A stretch of DNA of 53,666 nucleotides. Origin: Mediannikoviicoccus sp037890055. GTDB taxonomy: Bacteria; Bacillota; Clostridia; Tissierellales; Peptoniphilaceae. Location: the NCBI GenBank assembly GCA_037890055.1, contig JBBKBD010000012.1; one strand, given 5' to 3'. The notes beneath the pieces are model-generated. The model searched no databases and was not told the DNA's origin. It saw only the letters and a list, made by a program, of their open reading frames with translations. Shown here in pieces: positions 40,019 to 48,656 of the stretch. The translations under genes were made by a program, and so were the position numbers. Every line of letters starts with the position of its first letter. Positions within the stretch are counted from its first letter, which is position 1.

Positions 40019-41361
40019 TCACCCCTACAAATATCATCATGTACCTTTTCTGCAATGCTAATTAGCTTTTCTCTTTCATTAATCTTAGGTTCTCCAATAA
40101 TCTGCTTCAACAGATACTTTAAAACTTTTTTTATGTTTTTCCCTTCATACCCAATCTCAATCATATCACTTCCATTAACAGCAAGGTCCGAAAGCCTTGT
40201 AGGCCCTTCGTAAACTTTCCTATATGCTTCTTTTACTTTTTCAAGATTATCCAAACGGTTAATGTAGTATGGATTTTGTGCTGAGATGTCCGCCTTTTCC
40301 ATTTCAAGTAAATCTAAAAAGTCGTCATAGGTAAAGCCTCTGTCAACAACAAACTTCATAATTGACCTTAACTTTGTGTTTAGCACAGTGTCATGAAATT
40401 CTATTATTTTAAGAATGTGATTTTTGTCTTCATTTGAAAACTTTAGACGATTTAAAATGTCTCGGGCAAGTTCAACAGAATACTTGCTGTGAAAATAAAA
40501 GTGGTCCGTGCCATCTTCTCCAGTGGTCTTTGCGGGAACTTTACCAAGGTCGTGAAGAAGTGCCACATACTTTAGCCTTACATCCTCTTTAATCTTCGTC
40601 AATGCCATCAAGCTGTGGTCACCTACATTATAAACATGAAAGCTATTATTTTGTGTGGTCTTAAACATGGCATCAATTTCTGGAAACAAAACCCTAAACA
40701 CGCCACAGTTATATAACATACGGAGATTTTCAAAGTTTGATTCAAGAAGAATCTTGTTAAGTTCCTCTCTAATACGCTCCATGGCAATCTCTTTTAAAAG
40801 AGGAACGCTTTTACAAAGACTTGAAAGCGTTTTTTCTTCAATTATATAATTAAATCGACTGGCAAACCTAAAGGCACGCATAATTCTAAGGGCGTCTTCT
40901 TCAAATCTCTTCGAAGGTTCACCGACAGCTCTAATAATACCACTTTCAAGGTCAGTCTTTCCATCAAATGGGTCAATGACTTCATTGTTAAAAAAGTCAT
41001 AGGCCATGGCGTTAATAGTAAAGTCCCTGCGCTTCAAATCTTCAACAAGGTCCGTTGTAAAACTTACAGATGAAGGGTGCCTACTATCCACATACTCATG
41101 GTCATACCTCATGGTGGTTACTTCATATATCTTTTCATTTAAAAGAACGCCAATGGTTCCAAACTTTTCACCAAGGTGGATGGTCTTTTGCTCCTTAAAA
41201 ACCTCCAAAGTTTCACTTGGAGTTGCATCGGTGGTAATATCAAAATCCCCAGGAGTTTTTCCAAGGAGGCTGTCCCTAACACAGCCTCCAACAGGATAGG
41301 CGGAAAAACCATATTCTTTAAATCTCTTTAATATATAAATTACCTCTTTAGGTAGATTCAT
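40015..41361 (-). CDS. cca: CCA tRNA nucleotidyltransferase
   Basis: 448 residues. Class II nucleotidyltransferase head: Y-P-V-G-G-C-V-R-D-S-L-L-G, metal Asps in D-F-D-I-T-T-D-A-T-P, and R-R-D-F-T-I-N-A-M-A. Then E-D-A-L-R-I-M-R-A-F-R-F-A, RNA-binding helices and an HD domain (A-L-L-H-D-L-G-K) as in many bacterial enzymes. It adds or repairs the 3' CCA of tRNAs. It is 11 bp after the HAD gene and overlaps the regulator by 4 bp (ATGA), so an essential tRNA enzyme and a specialised regulator are coupled. Confidence 0.95.
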   Translation of the reverse strand: MNLPKEVIYILKRFKEYGFSAYPVGGCVRDSLLGKTPGDFDITTDATPSETLEVFKEQKTIHLGEKFGTIGVLLNEKIYEVTTMRYDHEYVDSRHPSSVSFTTDLVEDLKRRDFTINAMAYDFFNNEVIDPFDGKTDLESGIIRAVGEPSKRFEEDALRIMRAFRFASRFNYIIEEKTLSSLCKSVPLLKEIAMERIREELNKILLESNFENLRMLYNCGVFRVLFPEIDAMFKTTQNNSFHVYNVGDHSLMALTKIKEDVRLKYVALLHDLGKVPAKTTGEDGTDHFYFHSKYSVELARDILNRLKFSNEDKNHILKIIEFHDTVLNTKLRSIMKFVVDRGFTYDDFLDLLEMEKADISAQNPYYINRLDNLEKVKEAYRKVYEGPTRLSDLAVNGSDMIEIGYEGKNIKKVLKYLLKQIIGEPKINEREKLISIAEKVHDDICRGE

Positions 41362-41372
41362 AAGACCACATC

Positions 41373-42023
41373 CTATTTAAAAATATCGTAATCTAACTCA
41401 TCATAACTTTCTATAAATTGATTTGCCAAAGACTTTATAATCTCCTCATCATGAAAAGAAGCCTCGTCAGATATTGCAATAATATTTCCATTTAGATTGC
41501 TAACGGTTTCGATGCAGTATAGTGCATCTTCAAAGACAACCGTATTAGGCATATCACAATCAAGCCTTAAAGCCGCCTTCTTCCAGTACATAGGATCATT
41601 CTTGTGATGATTTATGTTGTCACAGGTTTGAACAAACTCAAAATACTCTATCAAATCCTTGGCCTTAAGAGCTTCCACCGCAATATGTTCAGGAGTTGCA
41701 GTTGCAACAGCCATCTTGATACCATCTGATTTCAACCTCTCCAAACAGTCAATCACCCCTGGCTTTAACGCAAACTCATTTATATATCCATGAAGCATTA
41801 GCCCCAAGATGTTATTATAAGATTCATTTGGGTCTTCGCTAAGGCCAAAGTCTCTTTTAATATTATTTATTATATTATGCATGGACAGTCCAATTAAAGA
41901 CTTTTTATAATCGTCATCAAAGACGATTCCAAGGTCTTTGAAATAGTCTTCAATAACAGTGCCCCACTTTGGCATTGAGTCTATGATGGTGCCATCCATG
42001 TCAAAAATTGCAGTTTTTTTCAT
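41373..42023 (-). CDS. HAD-superfamily hydrolase (beta-phosphoglucomutase-like)
   Basis: 216 residues. Motif I F-D8-M-D-G-T with nucleophile Asp8, a four-helix cap of the class C1 type, motif II V-A-T-A-T, motif III Lys (W-K-K) and motif IV V-F-E-D-A. It resembles phosphoglycolate phosphatase or beta-PGM-like phosphatases acting on small metabolites; the substrate is unknown. TAGGAGG RBS. It is followed 11 bp later by cca and preceded by the two-component genes (55-bp gap). Confidence 0.9.
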   Translation of the reverse strand: MKKTAIFDMDGTIIDSMPKWGTVIEDYFKDLGIVFDDDYKKSLIGLSMHNIINNIKRDFGLSEDPNESYNNILGLMLHGYINEFALKPGVIDCLERLKSDGIKMAVATATPEHIAVEALKAKDLIEYFEFVQTCDNINHHKNDPMYWKKAALRLDCDMPNTVVFEDALYCIETVSNLNGNIIAISDEASFHDEEIIKSLANQFIESYDELDYDIFK

Positions 42024-42078
42024 TGAATACCTCCTAAGGTAAGTATAACATGAGAGGGGATAAATTTTTAAAATTCAA

Positions 42079-43305
42079 TTAAAAAAGGTTTAAGTCAGAG
42101 GCGTTAAAACTTATTTTTATTTTTGTTCCCACATTTTCTTTGCTGGAAATATTAAAGGTAAATGAATTTGGAAACATCAATTTAAATCTGGAATATACAT
42201 TATTAATTCCTACATTTTCGTTAAAGACTTTTTCATTTAATAGAATTTTATTTATTTCGTTAAGCTTTTCAGAATTAATTCCTATTCCGTTATCGATTAT
42301 TTCTAAGTAGCAAACATCTTCCGGTTTTTGTAATATTATTTTTAGTGTTCCCATTTCTTCGGTATCTTTAAAAGCGTGTTTAAAAACATTTTCTACTAAG
42401 GGCTGCAATGAAAAATATGGTATTATTACATCAAGTGCAGATTCATCAACTTCTAAGCTATAATCAAATTTTTTGCTGAATCTAATTTGTTGTATGTTTA
42501 GATAGTCTTGAATACACCTAAGCTCCTTTCTAATGGTTGTCGAATTGTCGGTATAAGAAAATACATATCTCAGCATATTGCTAAAACTAAAAATCATATC
42601 ACTGGCTTCAGGGCTTCTATCTAATGAAATTAATCGAGATATACTGTTTAATACATTGAATATAAAGTGAGGCATTATCTGTTTTTGCAAAGTGGAATAT
42701 TTCATTTTTGCAAGTTCTGATTCCAAAATTAAATTTTGTTTTTCTACTTCAAACAATATTTCTTTTTGTTTGCCAAGTTCCTCTGCATATATCCTATTGG
42801 CACTAAGTTGTATTATATAGTCTGTAATATTATTCAATGCTATTACTGTGGATTCAATTTCTTCATCGGACATTTCTGGGATTTCATTAAAGTAAACATC
42901 TAATAGTTTATTGTCTAAATCAACAGGCCAATTCTTCTTAACTTCCTTATAATATTTTGAGTCCTTATTACATCTAACTTGTCCAGCGGTCAACGCACCT
43001 AATAGAACATCATTCAAATATAGGGGAATGGCTATATTTATCAATCCAGCATGACAAAGGTATACGCTTGGTTCGTTGGTAGCTTTAGACTCTTTTATTG
43101 CGGCTTTATTACATTCCTTGCAGTTATGAGATCCTTTTTCAGATGAGTTAATTAAAGTACAAAATCTACAAAAATTACCACCTTTTCCTATATGATTTCC
43201 TTCTTCATCTACAAAAACAACCCCAAAACCTGTAGCGTGTCCAAAAGAATTTTCGAGTTCTTTCTGTTTATTTCTGGGAATTAATTTATTTATTGAATTT
43301 GTCAT
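42079..43305 (-). CDS. PocR-domain sensor histidine kinase (LytS/YehU type)
   Basis: 408 residues. An N-terminal PocR ligand-binding domain (about 10-165) has its conserved Cys set (C46-x-x-C49 and C62-x-x-C65, plus C84 in Y-L-C-H). A coiled-coil segment (about 172-200) leads to a His_kinase domain with phospho-His213 (M-P-H-F-I-F-N-V-L-N) and an HATPase (about 300-400; E-I-I-D-N-G-I-G-I and N-V-G-I-N-N-V). There is no membrane segment, so it senses a cytosolic ligand. PocR domains respond to small hydrocarbons/diols such as propanediol in characterised cases. It overlaps the response regulator gene by 20 bp. Confidence 0.92.
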   Translation of the reverse strand: MTNSINKLIPRNKQKELENSFGHATGFGVVFVDEEGNHIGKGGNFCRFCTLINSSEKGSHNCKECNKAAIKESKATNEPSVYLCHAGLINIAIPLYLNDVLLGALTAGQVRCNKDSKYYKEVKKNWPVDLDNKLLDVYFNEIPEMSDEEIESTVIALNNITDYIIQLSANRIYAEELGKQKEILFEVEKQNLILESELAKMKYSTLQKQIMPHFIFNVLNSISRLISLDRSPEASDMIFSFSNMLRYVFSYTDNSTTIRKELRCIQDYLNIQQIRFSKKFDYSLEVDESALDVIIPYFSLQPLVENVFKHAFKDTEEMGTLKIILQKPEDVCYLEIIDNGIGINSEKLNEINKILLNEKVFNENVGINNVYSRFKLMFPNSFTFNISSKENVGTKIKISFNASDLNLF

Positions 43306-44332
43306 TTTTTTCTCTTCTCTCCATTGGTGTCATTTTAAATCTTGAATTAAAAGATCGATAAAATTGTTGCTTATTTTTAAATCCTGAAAGATTCCATATA
43401 TCAGAAATCTTGAGATCTGTTGTATCAATCAGTTCCAAAGCTCTATTGAGTCTCAACGTTTCTATATAGCTGTCAACTGTTATATTTTCCTCTTGTTTAA
43501 AAACTCTACTCAAATAAGTTTTGTTCACAAAAAAGATATTGCTAATTTCATTTAGTCCTATTTCGGGATTAGAAAAATTGTTTTCTATAAAATTTTTTAT
43601 TATTGTCACAGAATAAGTTTCTTCAGACCTTATATTAAAGGATTCTATACAAATTTTCTTTAACGATTTATTTATGTTTGAAAATGTCAGGTCGTCTTCT
43701 AAAAATGAAGATAGATGACCGAATATATTATACTTTGTGCTTTTAATGTTCCTCAATGTGGTTTCTATTGATAATAGAAAATGATCAATATATGTCATTT
43801 TAGCTCTGTGATTTATTTGATTTGCAATTAATAATGAAAGGGATTCGACGATTTCTAGTCCCGCTGACAAGTTATTGTTTATTAAATTTTCGTTGAATAA
43901 ATCAATTGTTTCAACTAATTTAAATCTATCTTCGGTTGAATTACTAAGAATGGATTTGCTTTCATCAATAAAATCAAATAAGTTTTCTATAGTTTTTATA
44001 ATTTTTGATTCCTCTGTTGGCTTAAGTAAGTAATCATTAAATCCGTACTTTATGGCTTGTTTGGCATATTGAAATTCAGAATAGGCTGAATTGAGAATAA
44101 TTTTAATATCTGGATTATATCTTTTTATTAATTTACCTGCCTCAACACCGTTTTGCAAAGGCATTGATATATCCATAATAACAAGGTCGGGGTTTAATTG
44201 TTTTGTCAATTTAACTGCGTCACGCCCGTTGTTACATGTTCCTATGACCTTCATATTTTTGTTTTTATTTATTATGTATGACAAATACTCAAGCTCCAAA
44301 GATTCATCTTCGGCAATAAAAATTTTTATCAT
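43286..44332 (-). CDS. AraC-type response regulator
   Basis: 348 residues. A receiver domain (1-120) has acidic pair E8-D9, phospho-Asp54 (I-M-D-I-S-M-P) and Lys104 (Y-L-L-K-P-T). A middle helical region (about 125-240) is followed by a C-terminal AraC HTH pair (about 245-345) with N-K-T-Y-L-S-R-V-F-K-Q and the P-M-E-R-R end motif. It belongs to the YesN class that pairs with LytS/YesM-type kinases, here the next gene (20-bp overlap). It is divergent from the cysteine hydrolase-APC permease genes 126 bp away, the obvious target. Confidence 0.93.
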   Translation of the reverse strand: MIKIFIAEDESLELEYLSYIINKNKNMKVIGTCNNGRDAVKLTKQLNPDLVIMDISMPLQNGVEAGKLIKRYNPDIKIILNSAYSEFQYAKQAIKYGFNDYLLKPTEESKIIKTIENLFDFIDESKSILSNSTEDRFKLVETIDLFNENLINNNLSAGLEIVESLSLLIANQINHRAKMTYIDHFLLSIETTLRNIKSTKYNIFGHLSSFLEDDLTFSNINKSLKKICIESFNIRSEETYSVTIIKNFIENNFSNPEIGLNEISNIFFVNKTYLSRVFKQEENITVDSYIETLRLNRALELIDTTDLKISDIWNLSGFKNKQQFYRSFNSRFKMTPMERREKNDKFNK

Positions 44333-44457
44333 TGAACTTCACCTCAGTAAATAAATGATACTAAATAAGATAAAAAAAGCAACTGCTAGTTGTTAACGTT
44401 TCCACTATAATAATATTAACATCAATAAAAAGAGATGCAAAATATAGGAGGTATATT
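44333..44457. promoter_or_regulatory. divergent regulatory region between response regulator and cysteine hydrolase
   Basis: 125 bp. The right side carries TATAAT (44406-44411) and an AGGAGG RBS for the hydrolase. The left side carries the RBS of the response regulator (GAGGTGAAG on the minus strand). A small inverted repeat, CAACT-GCT-AGTTG (44380-44392), lies about 20 bp upstream of the -10 and is a candidate AraC-type operator near the -35 region. No -35 consensus is evident, which fits an activated promoter. Confidence 0.4.
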
Positions 44458-45153
44458 ATGAGGGTAAATGAAAGACATTGTTCTTTTTACTATGAAAAAG
44501 AACAGATTAATGGAAAGTTGGAGTTCAATCTTGAAACGACGGCATTATTGATAGTTGATTTACAAAATTATTTTGTGAATAGACCAGATTATGATTTGAA
44601 TAATCCTTCGGAAAAAGATGAAGCAGAAAGATGGAAATATTTTTATGACAGAATTGACAACGTTATTCTTCCAAACAACAAGAAGCTTCTTACAGAAGCA
44701 AGAGAAAAGGGAATGTTAGTGTCATATGCAACAATTGTTACTCAACTTTCAAACGGAAGAGATAGATCATTATCTCAAAAAGAAAGTGGATTTAATAATC
44801 TTATGATTCCAAAAGGAAGTGAAGAAGCAAAAGTTCATGAGTCTATAAAACCTATAGAAGATGAATTAGTTATTGAAAAAACTACAGACTCTGCATTAAC
44901 GGGATCAAATTTAAGATTGCTGTACAGAAATTGTGGCATAACAGATGTAATAGTTACAGGAGTATTTACAGATCAATGTGTGTCAGGAACCGTTAGAAGC
45001 TTAGCAGATGAGAGCTTTAAAGTTTGGTTAGTTGAAGATGCTTGTGCTGCAGCAACAGAAGAAATACAAAATCATGAGTTAAAAGTATTAAATAATATTT
45101 ATTGTAATGTTGTAAATACAGAAGAAGTACTTGACTTTGTAAGGAGCAAATAA
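44458..45153 (+). CDS. cysteine hydrolase (isochorismatase-like amidohydrolase)
   Basis: 231 residues with the isochorismatase-fold catalytic triad: Asp34 (L-I-V-D-L-Q-N), Lys141 (I-E-K-T) and Cys174 (T-D-Q-C-V). The cis-peptide region V-F-T precedes the nucleophile. The family includes N-carbamoylsarcosine amidase, biuret and ureidoacrylate hydrolases and true isochorismatases. No chorismate-siderophore context exists here, so an amide or carbamoyl substrate is more likely. It is coupled to an APC permease (1-bp overlap) and is divergent from a two-component system, suggesting an inducible uptake-and-hydrolysis pathway for a nitrogenous compound. Confidence 0.9.
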   Translation: MRVNERHCSFYYEKEQINGKLEFNLETTALLIVDLQNYFVNRPDYDLNNPSEKDEAERWKYFYDRIDNVILPNNKKLLTEAREKGMLVSYATIVTQLSNGRDRSLSQKESGFNNLMIPKGSEEAKVHESIKPIEDELVIEKTTDSALTGSNLRLLYRNCGITDVIVTGVFTDQCVSGTVRSLADESFKVWLVEDACAAATEEIQNHELKVLNNIYCNVVNTEEVLDFVRSK

Positions 45154-46517
45154 TGAAAGATAATAAATTAAAGAAAAATTTATCCATTTTTAACATGATA
45201 GCTCTATCATCGGGAGCGGTAATAGGTGGATGGTTAGCCGAAGCGCCTTATTGGTTTAAAACAACAGGTGCAGGAGCAGCTTTTATATTCCCAATACTAG
45301 CATTACTATTAATTCCAGTTGGATTAGCTTTTGGTGAGCTGACTGCAATGTTACCTTTTGCATCAGGTGTAGATATTTGGACTACAAATGCATTTGATCA
45401 CAGAATGGGTTTTGGAGTTCAATGGATGATGTTTTTGGTGCAGGTTGTTGAACCACCTTTAATGGCGTTTATATTTGGTACTGTAATAAACCATTTTATT
45501 CCACTAAGTCAAATGCAAATCTTAATAATCGCTTTGGTAATTGTTACAATTTGGTTTATTGCTTCTAACTATGATATAAAACTTGCTGGAACTTTATCAA
45601 CAATATTTTTTGTAGTAATGATTGCTGCAAGTTTAATAGTATCATTTACATTCTTGTTCAGTGGAAAGTGGTCAATAGAAAACATAAATACTAGTGGTGG
45701 ATTTTTCCCTATGGGTAGTAAGGGAGTATTTATAGCCATGGCGGTTTTCTCTTTGAAATATATAGGTTTTGAAATGGCCCCTACACTTATTGAGGAAACT
45801 AACTTCCCAGCTAAAGATATATGGAAGGTTATCGCATCTGCACTTCTTATTCCAGCTATTCTGTATTTTATTGTAGTAATGGCTATTGGAGGATTGGCTC
45901 CATGGCAAGAAATTAGTGAAATGACAATGCCAGAGCCACAACTTGTAGCTTTACATGGACTACCTAAAATAATAGGAATAGTTGCAATTATATCTGGACT
46001 ACTACACGCATTTACAACACTTATGGGATTCTGGACATCTTCTACTAGAGTTCTTTACGGAGCTGCAGAGCTTAATCAACTCCCAAAAGCTTTTAGTAAG
46101 ATAAATAAACATGGACAACCATATATTTCAAATATTGTAGTTTATGTATTTACAATCCTATTTTGTTTCTTTAGTGGTAGTAACTGGGTTCAATATATTT
46201 ACGCAATTTCAAGTATAGCGGCAGGTGTTGTATACTTTGTATCATGTGTAAATGTGCTTGTATTAAGAAAGAAACATCCTGAATGGGAAAGACCTTTTAA
46301 GGCCCCAGGTGGAGTACCTATGATGATTTGTGGTATGATTATATCTGTTTGGCTTATGATAGGAGCTGGTTTGGAATTAGATAAGGGAGGATATATTTCT
46401 CTATTAGCATTCGTAGTTGTAGGATTTATCGTATATTTCATTGACAAATCATACAGAAAATCTGATCCAAATAAACAACCAATAACTTTAACTCCAGAGG
46501 ATATAGATAAGTATTAA
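45153..46517 (+). CDS. APC-family amino acid permease
   Basis: 454 residues with about 12 membrane helices. The N-terminal helix has the APC signature (M-I-A-L-S-S-G-A-V-I-G-G-W) replacing the common G-x-G glycine-rich kink, and F-S-L-K-Y-I-G-F-E-M-A-P in helix 6 resembles the F-x-G-F-E of this group. The C-terminus is a short cytosolic tail. It overlaps the cysteine hydrolase by 1 bp and is followed by a terminator. The cargo is probably the hydrolase substrate; identity unknown. Confidence 0.88.
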   Translation: MKDNKLKKNLSIFNMIALSSGAVIGGWLAEAPYWFKTTGAGAAFIFPILALLLIPVGLAFGELTAMLPFASGVDIWTTNAFDHRMGFGVQWMMFLVQVVEPPLMAFIFGTVINHFIPLSQMQILIIALVIVTIWFIASNYDIKLAGTLSTIFFVVMIAASLIVSFTFLFSGKWSIENINTSGGFFPMGSKGVFIAMAVFSLKYIGFEMAPTLIEETNFPAKDIWKVIASALLIPAILYFIVVMAIGGLAPWQEISEMTMPEPQLVALHGLPKIIGIVAIISGLLHAFTTLMGFWTSSTRVLYGAAELNQLPKAFSKINKHGQPYISNIVVYVFTILFCFFSGSNWVQYIYAISSIAAGVVYFVSCVNVLVLRKKHPEWERPFKAPGGVPMMICGMIISVWLMIGAGLELDKGGYISLLAFVVVGFIVYFIDKSYRKSDPNKQPITLTPEDIDKY

Positions 46518-46533
46518 TAAAATATTCTAAACA

Positions 46534-46572
46534 AAAAACTACTCCATGCCCTGCAGGCAGGAGTAGTTTTTA
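46534..46572. terminator. bidirectional terminator between APC permease and CWB2-NlpC gene
   Basis: A long stem (AAAAACTACTCC / GGAGTAGTTTTT, extended inside by TGCC / GGCA) with a small loop is flanked by A and T runs. Confidence 0.88.
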
Positions 46573-46577
46573 CTTTT

Positions 46578-48566
46578 TTACTTAAGCACTAAAAAGTCTT
46601 TAAGTGTACTAGAACTTTCTAAAAATGTTATTCTACCTTTGTTCTCAAGTCTTGTGCTTGAAACTGCGTTTATAAATGGGGAAACTCTTTTTCCATTTAC
46701 ATAGTGGTAGCCATAGGAGTGAACCATCATTGGTATACCTTGTTCGTTTACTCCCAGGTACATTACTGTGTGTCCTGGCATGTATAGTGCACTGCCCGGG
46801 TTTTGTTTTTTCAATAGTTTTTCTTTTGCGCTATTTCCGCCGGAGATTTTAAAGTTTACTTTTTTACCAACCACGTCAGTTTCTTGAGCCGATGCATTTC
46901 TTGCCATCTTTATCCCAAAGGATCTATACACATCTCTTATAAAGCCGGAGCAGTCTCTAGTGTTATTTGAGTGACCCCATCCATATTTTTCTCCTTGAAA
47001 CTTCAGTGACTGTGCTATTACATTTGCTTGTGTAAATGGCATGTAGCCCTTAACTGCGTCTGTATTTTTTATTGTAACTTCTGTTGTTTTAAAAGTATTT
47101 CCCGCCACTGGCATTAGTACTTTAAAGAAGTTACCTTCTTCACTTACTAGGGGAAGGTAGGTTCCCATGTCGAGATAGCGACCATCTTTTAATTTAATCT
47201 GTCTACTGGTGATGGTTACAAATGACTTTGATTTAATATTTTTAATATTGTCCTTTGACACAATCATTATATCTTTTTTTGGAATCCAACCTTCGTAGTC
47301 AGCACAAACTACATTTGCCCAGCTTTGGTCTTTACTATATCCCTTAATTGCAACTTCGTCCCATGGAAATAGTCCTGTTTCTGCGTTGTAGTCGTCATAT
47401 GTGGCAGGGTCTCTAAATGACTTGCCGAGAGGTTTTTTCTTTAATACGGTCCTCTTTGCAATATACCCATACTCTTTGGCTTTTATTTCGAATGGTTCAA
47501 ACATATATGGAGATAGTGAGATATTCTTTTTGTTTATTGCATCTATTTCGCCTTCTGTATAAATAACATCCCTTGAGTAGTTGTTAAAGTAGTCAAAGTA
47601 TTCAAAGGAAGTTTTATTTTTTGGAACTTCTTTTTTAGCCGCTGGATTTACAACGCCATCGTCAACTGAATTCTTGCCACCAACAACATAGATTGATTCA
47701 CTTTTATTTAAAAATTCTCTGCTATTTGAATCTAAATTCTTTCCGTCCGTTAAAATAATTGCCGCCTCCTTTTTAAAACTTAATGTGCCTGCAGCAAGAC
47801 CGTCGATAAAGCTATATCCATTTACAAGGGCGGTGTTTTTATAACCTGATGCCTTGGAAATGTTAAGTGATGTTTCAAAACGGTTTATGCCGGAAATTCT
47901 CTTAGTTGCATCAATGTATTTAAATGTATTTTCTGAAACGGAAGACTTGCCTCCAAGGACTGTTTTAGGAGCTTCCTTTTCTTTTAAATAAGTGGAAGGA
48001 CTGTTGTTGTTAACAAGGATTAGTGGCTTATCTCCCTTTGCAAGTGAAGAAGACGCAACTGCATCTGCTACTTCAGAAGCTACAAGATAACCATTTACAT
48101 CAGTGTGTTTAGAAATTTCTTCACTGATTAGTTCTGATGTTTCGTATCTGTTTTTTCCACCAAGTCTAATAACATTATCTACATACTGCTTAAGTTTTTC
48201 TTCTGTATCTTCAGAGATGGATGAATTTCCACCTAAAATGTAGATTACATTTGGATTAATTCGATTTATCTCATCCATGGTTTCCTTTGGAATTTCTCCT
48301 TGATTTGTTAAAAGTAATGTTCCAGAGGCGGAGTTTGCCAACACCCCTCCTGGAAGGGCGTCTATAAATGAATAACCGTTTGCCAGTACAACTGTTTTAT
48401 TTTCCCTTTCAAGTTCATTTGAATCTAAAACTCTTTTTGAAATTTCCACTGCAGTTTGAAATCTATTTGAACCGCTTATTCTAGTAAACTGTCTATCTTT
48501 TGCATAGCCCGTTGAAGCTAAGGCAATTGTTAGACCAAGAGCTAAAATTATTTTTTTCTTTTTCAT
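46578..48566 (-). CDS. secreted CWB2-repeat NlpC/P60 peptidoglycan hydrolase
   Basis: 662 residues. Signal peptide (about 1-22), three CWB2 repeats (about 27-310: R-I-S-G-S-N-R-F-Q-T, F-I-D-A-L-P-G-G, I-L-G-G-N-S-S-I-S), a linker, SH3-like modules (about 355-530), and a C-terminal NlpC/P60 domain (about 535-645). The NlpC/P60 domain has the nucleophile Cys in R-D-C-S-G-F-I, His in P-G-H-T-V-M-Y-L-G, and a polar residue region V-H-S-Y-G. The arrangement is that of a D,L-endopeptidase tethered to secondary wall polymer. It shares its N-terminal plan with the protein at 14511-16331, but the remainder differs. Start ATG after ACGGTGAAT. Confidence 0.93.
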   Translation of the reverse strand: MKKKKIILALGLTIALASTGYAKDRQFTRISGSNRFQTAVEISKRVLDSNELERENKTVVLANGYSFIDALPGGVLANSASGTLLLTNQGEIPKETMDEINRINPNVIYILGGNSSISEDTEEKLKQYVDNVIRLGGKNRYETSELISEEISKHTDVNGYLVASEVADAVASSSLAKGDKPLILVNNNSPSTYLKEKEAPKTVLGGKSSVSENTFKYIDATKRISGINRFETSLNISKASGYKNTALVNGYSFIDGLAAGTLSFKKEAAIILTDGKNLDSNSREFLNKSESIYVVGGKNSVDDGVVNPAAKKEVPKNKTSFEYFDYFNNYSRDVIYTEGEIDAINKKNISLSPYMFEPFEIKAKEYGYIAKRTVLKKKPLGKSFRDPATYDDYNAETGLFPWDEVAIKGYSKDQSWANVVCADYEGWIPKKDIMIVSKDNIKNIKSKSFVTITSRQIKLKDGRYLDMGTYLPLVSEEGNFFKVLMPVAGNTFKTTEVTIKNTDAVKGYMPFTQANVIAQSLKFQGEKYGWGHSNNTRDCSGFIRDVYRSFGIKMARNASAQETDVVGKKVNFKISGGNSAKEKLLKKQNPGSALYMPGHTVMYLGVNEQGIPMMVHSYGYHYVNGKRVSPFINAVSSTRLENKGRITFLESSSTLKDFLVLK

Positions 48567-48625
48567 AATTCACCGTCCATTTCTATTTTCATTAAGCATA
48601 CCACAATCTAAAAAGCATGTGAAAT

Positions 48626-48650
48626 AAAAAAGCCTTGGGTCTCCCCAAGG
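48626..48650 (-). terminator. intrinsic terminator of the M29 aminopeptidase gene
   Basis: CCTTGGG / CCCAAGG stem (48633-48639 with 48644-48650) and a short loop, followed on the minus strand by TTTTTTATTT just after the gene's stop. Confidence 0.85.
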
Positions 48651-48656
48651 TCAAAA

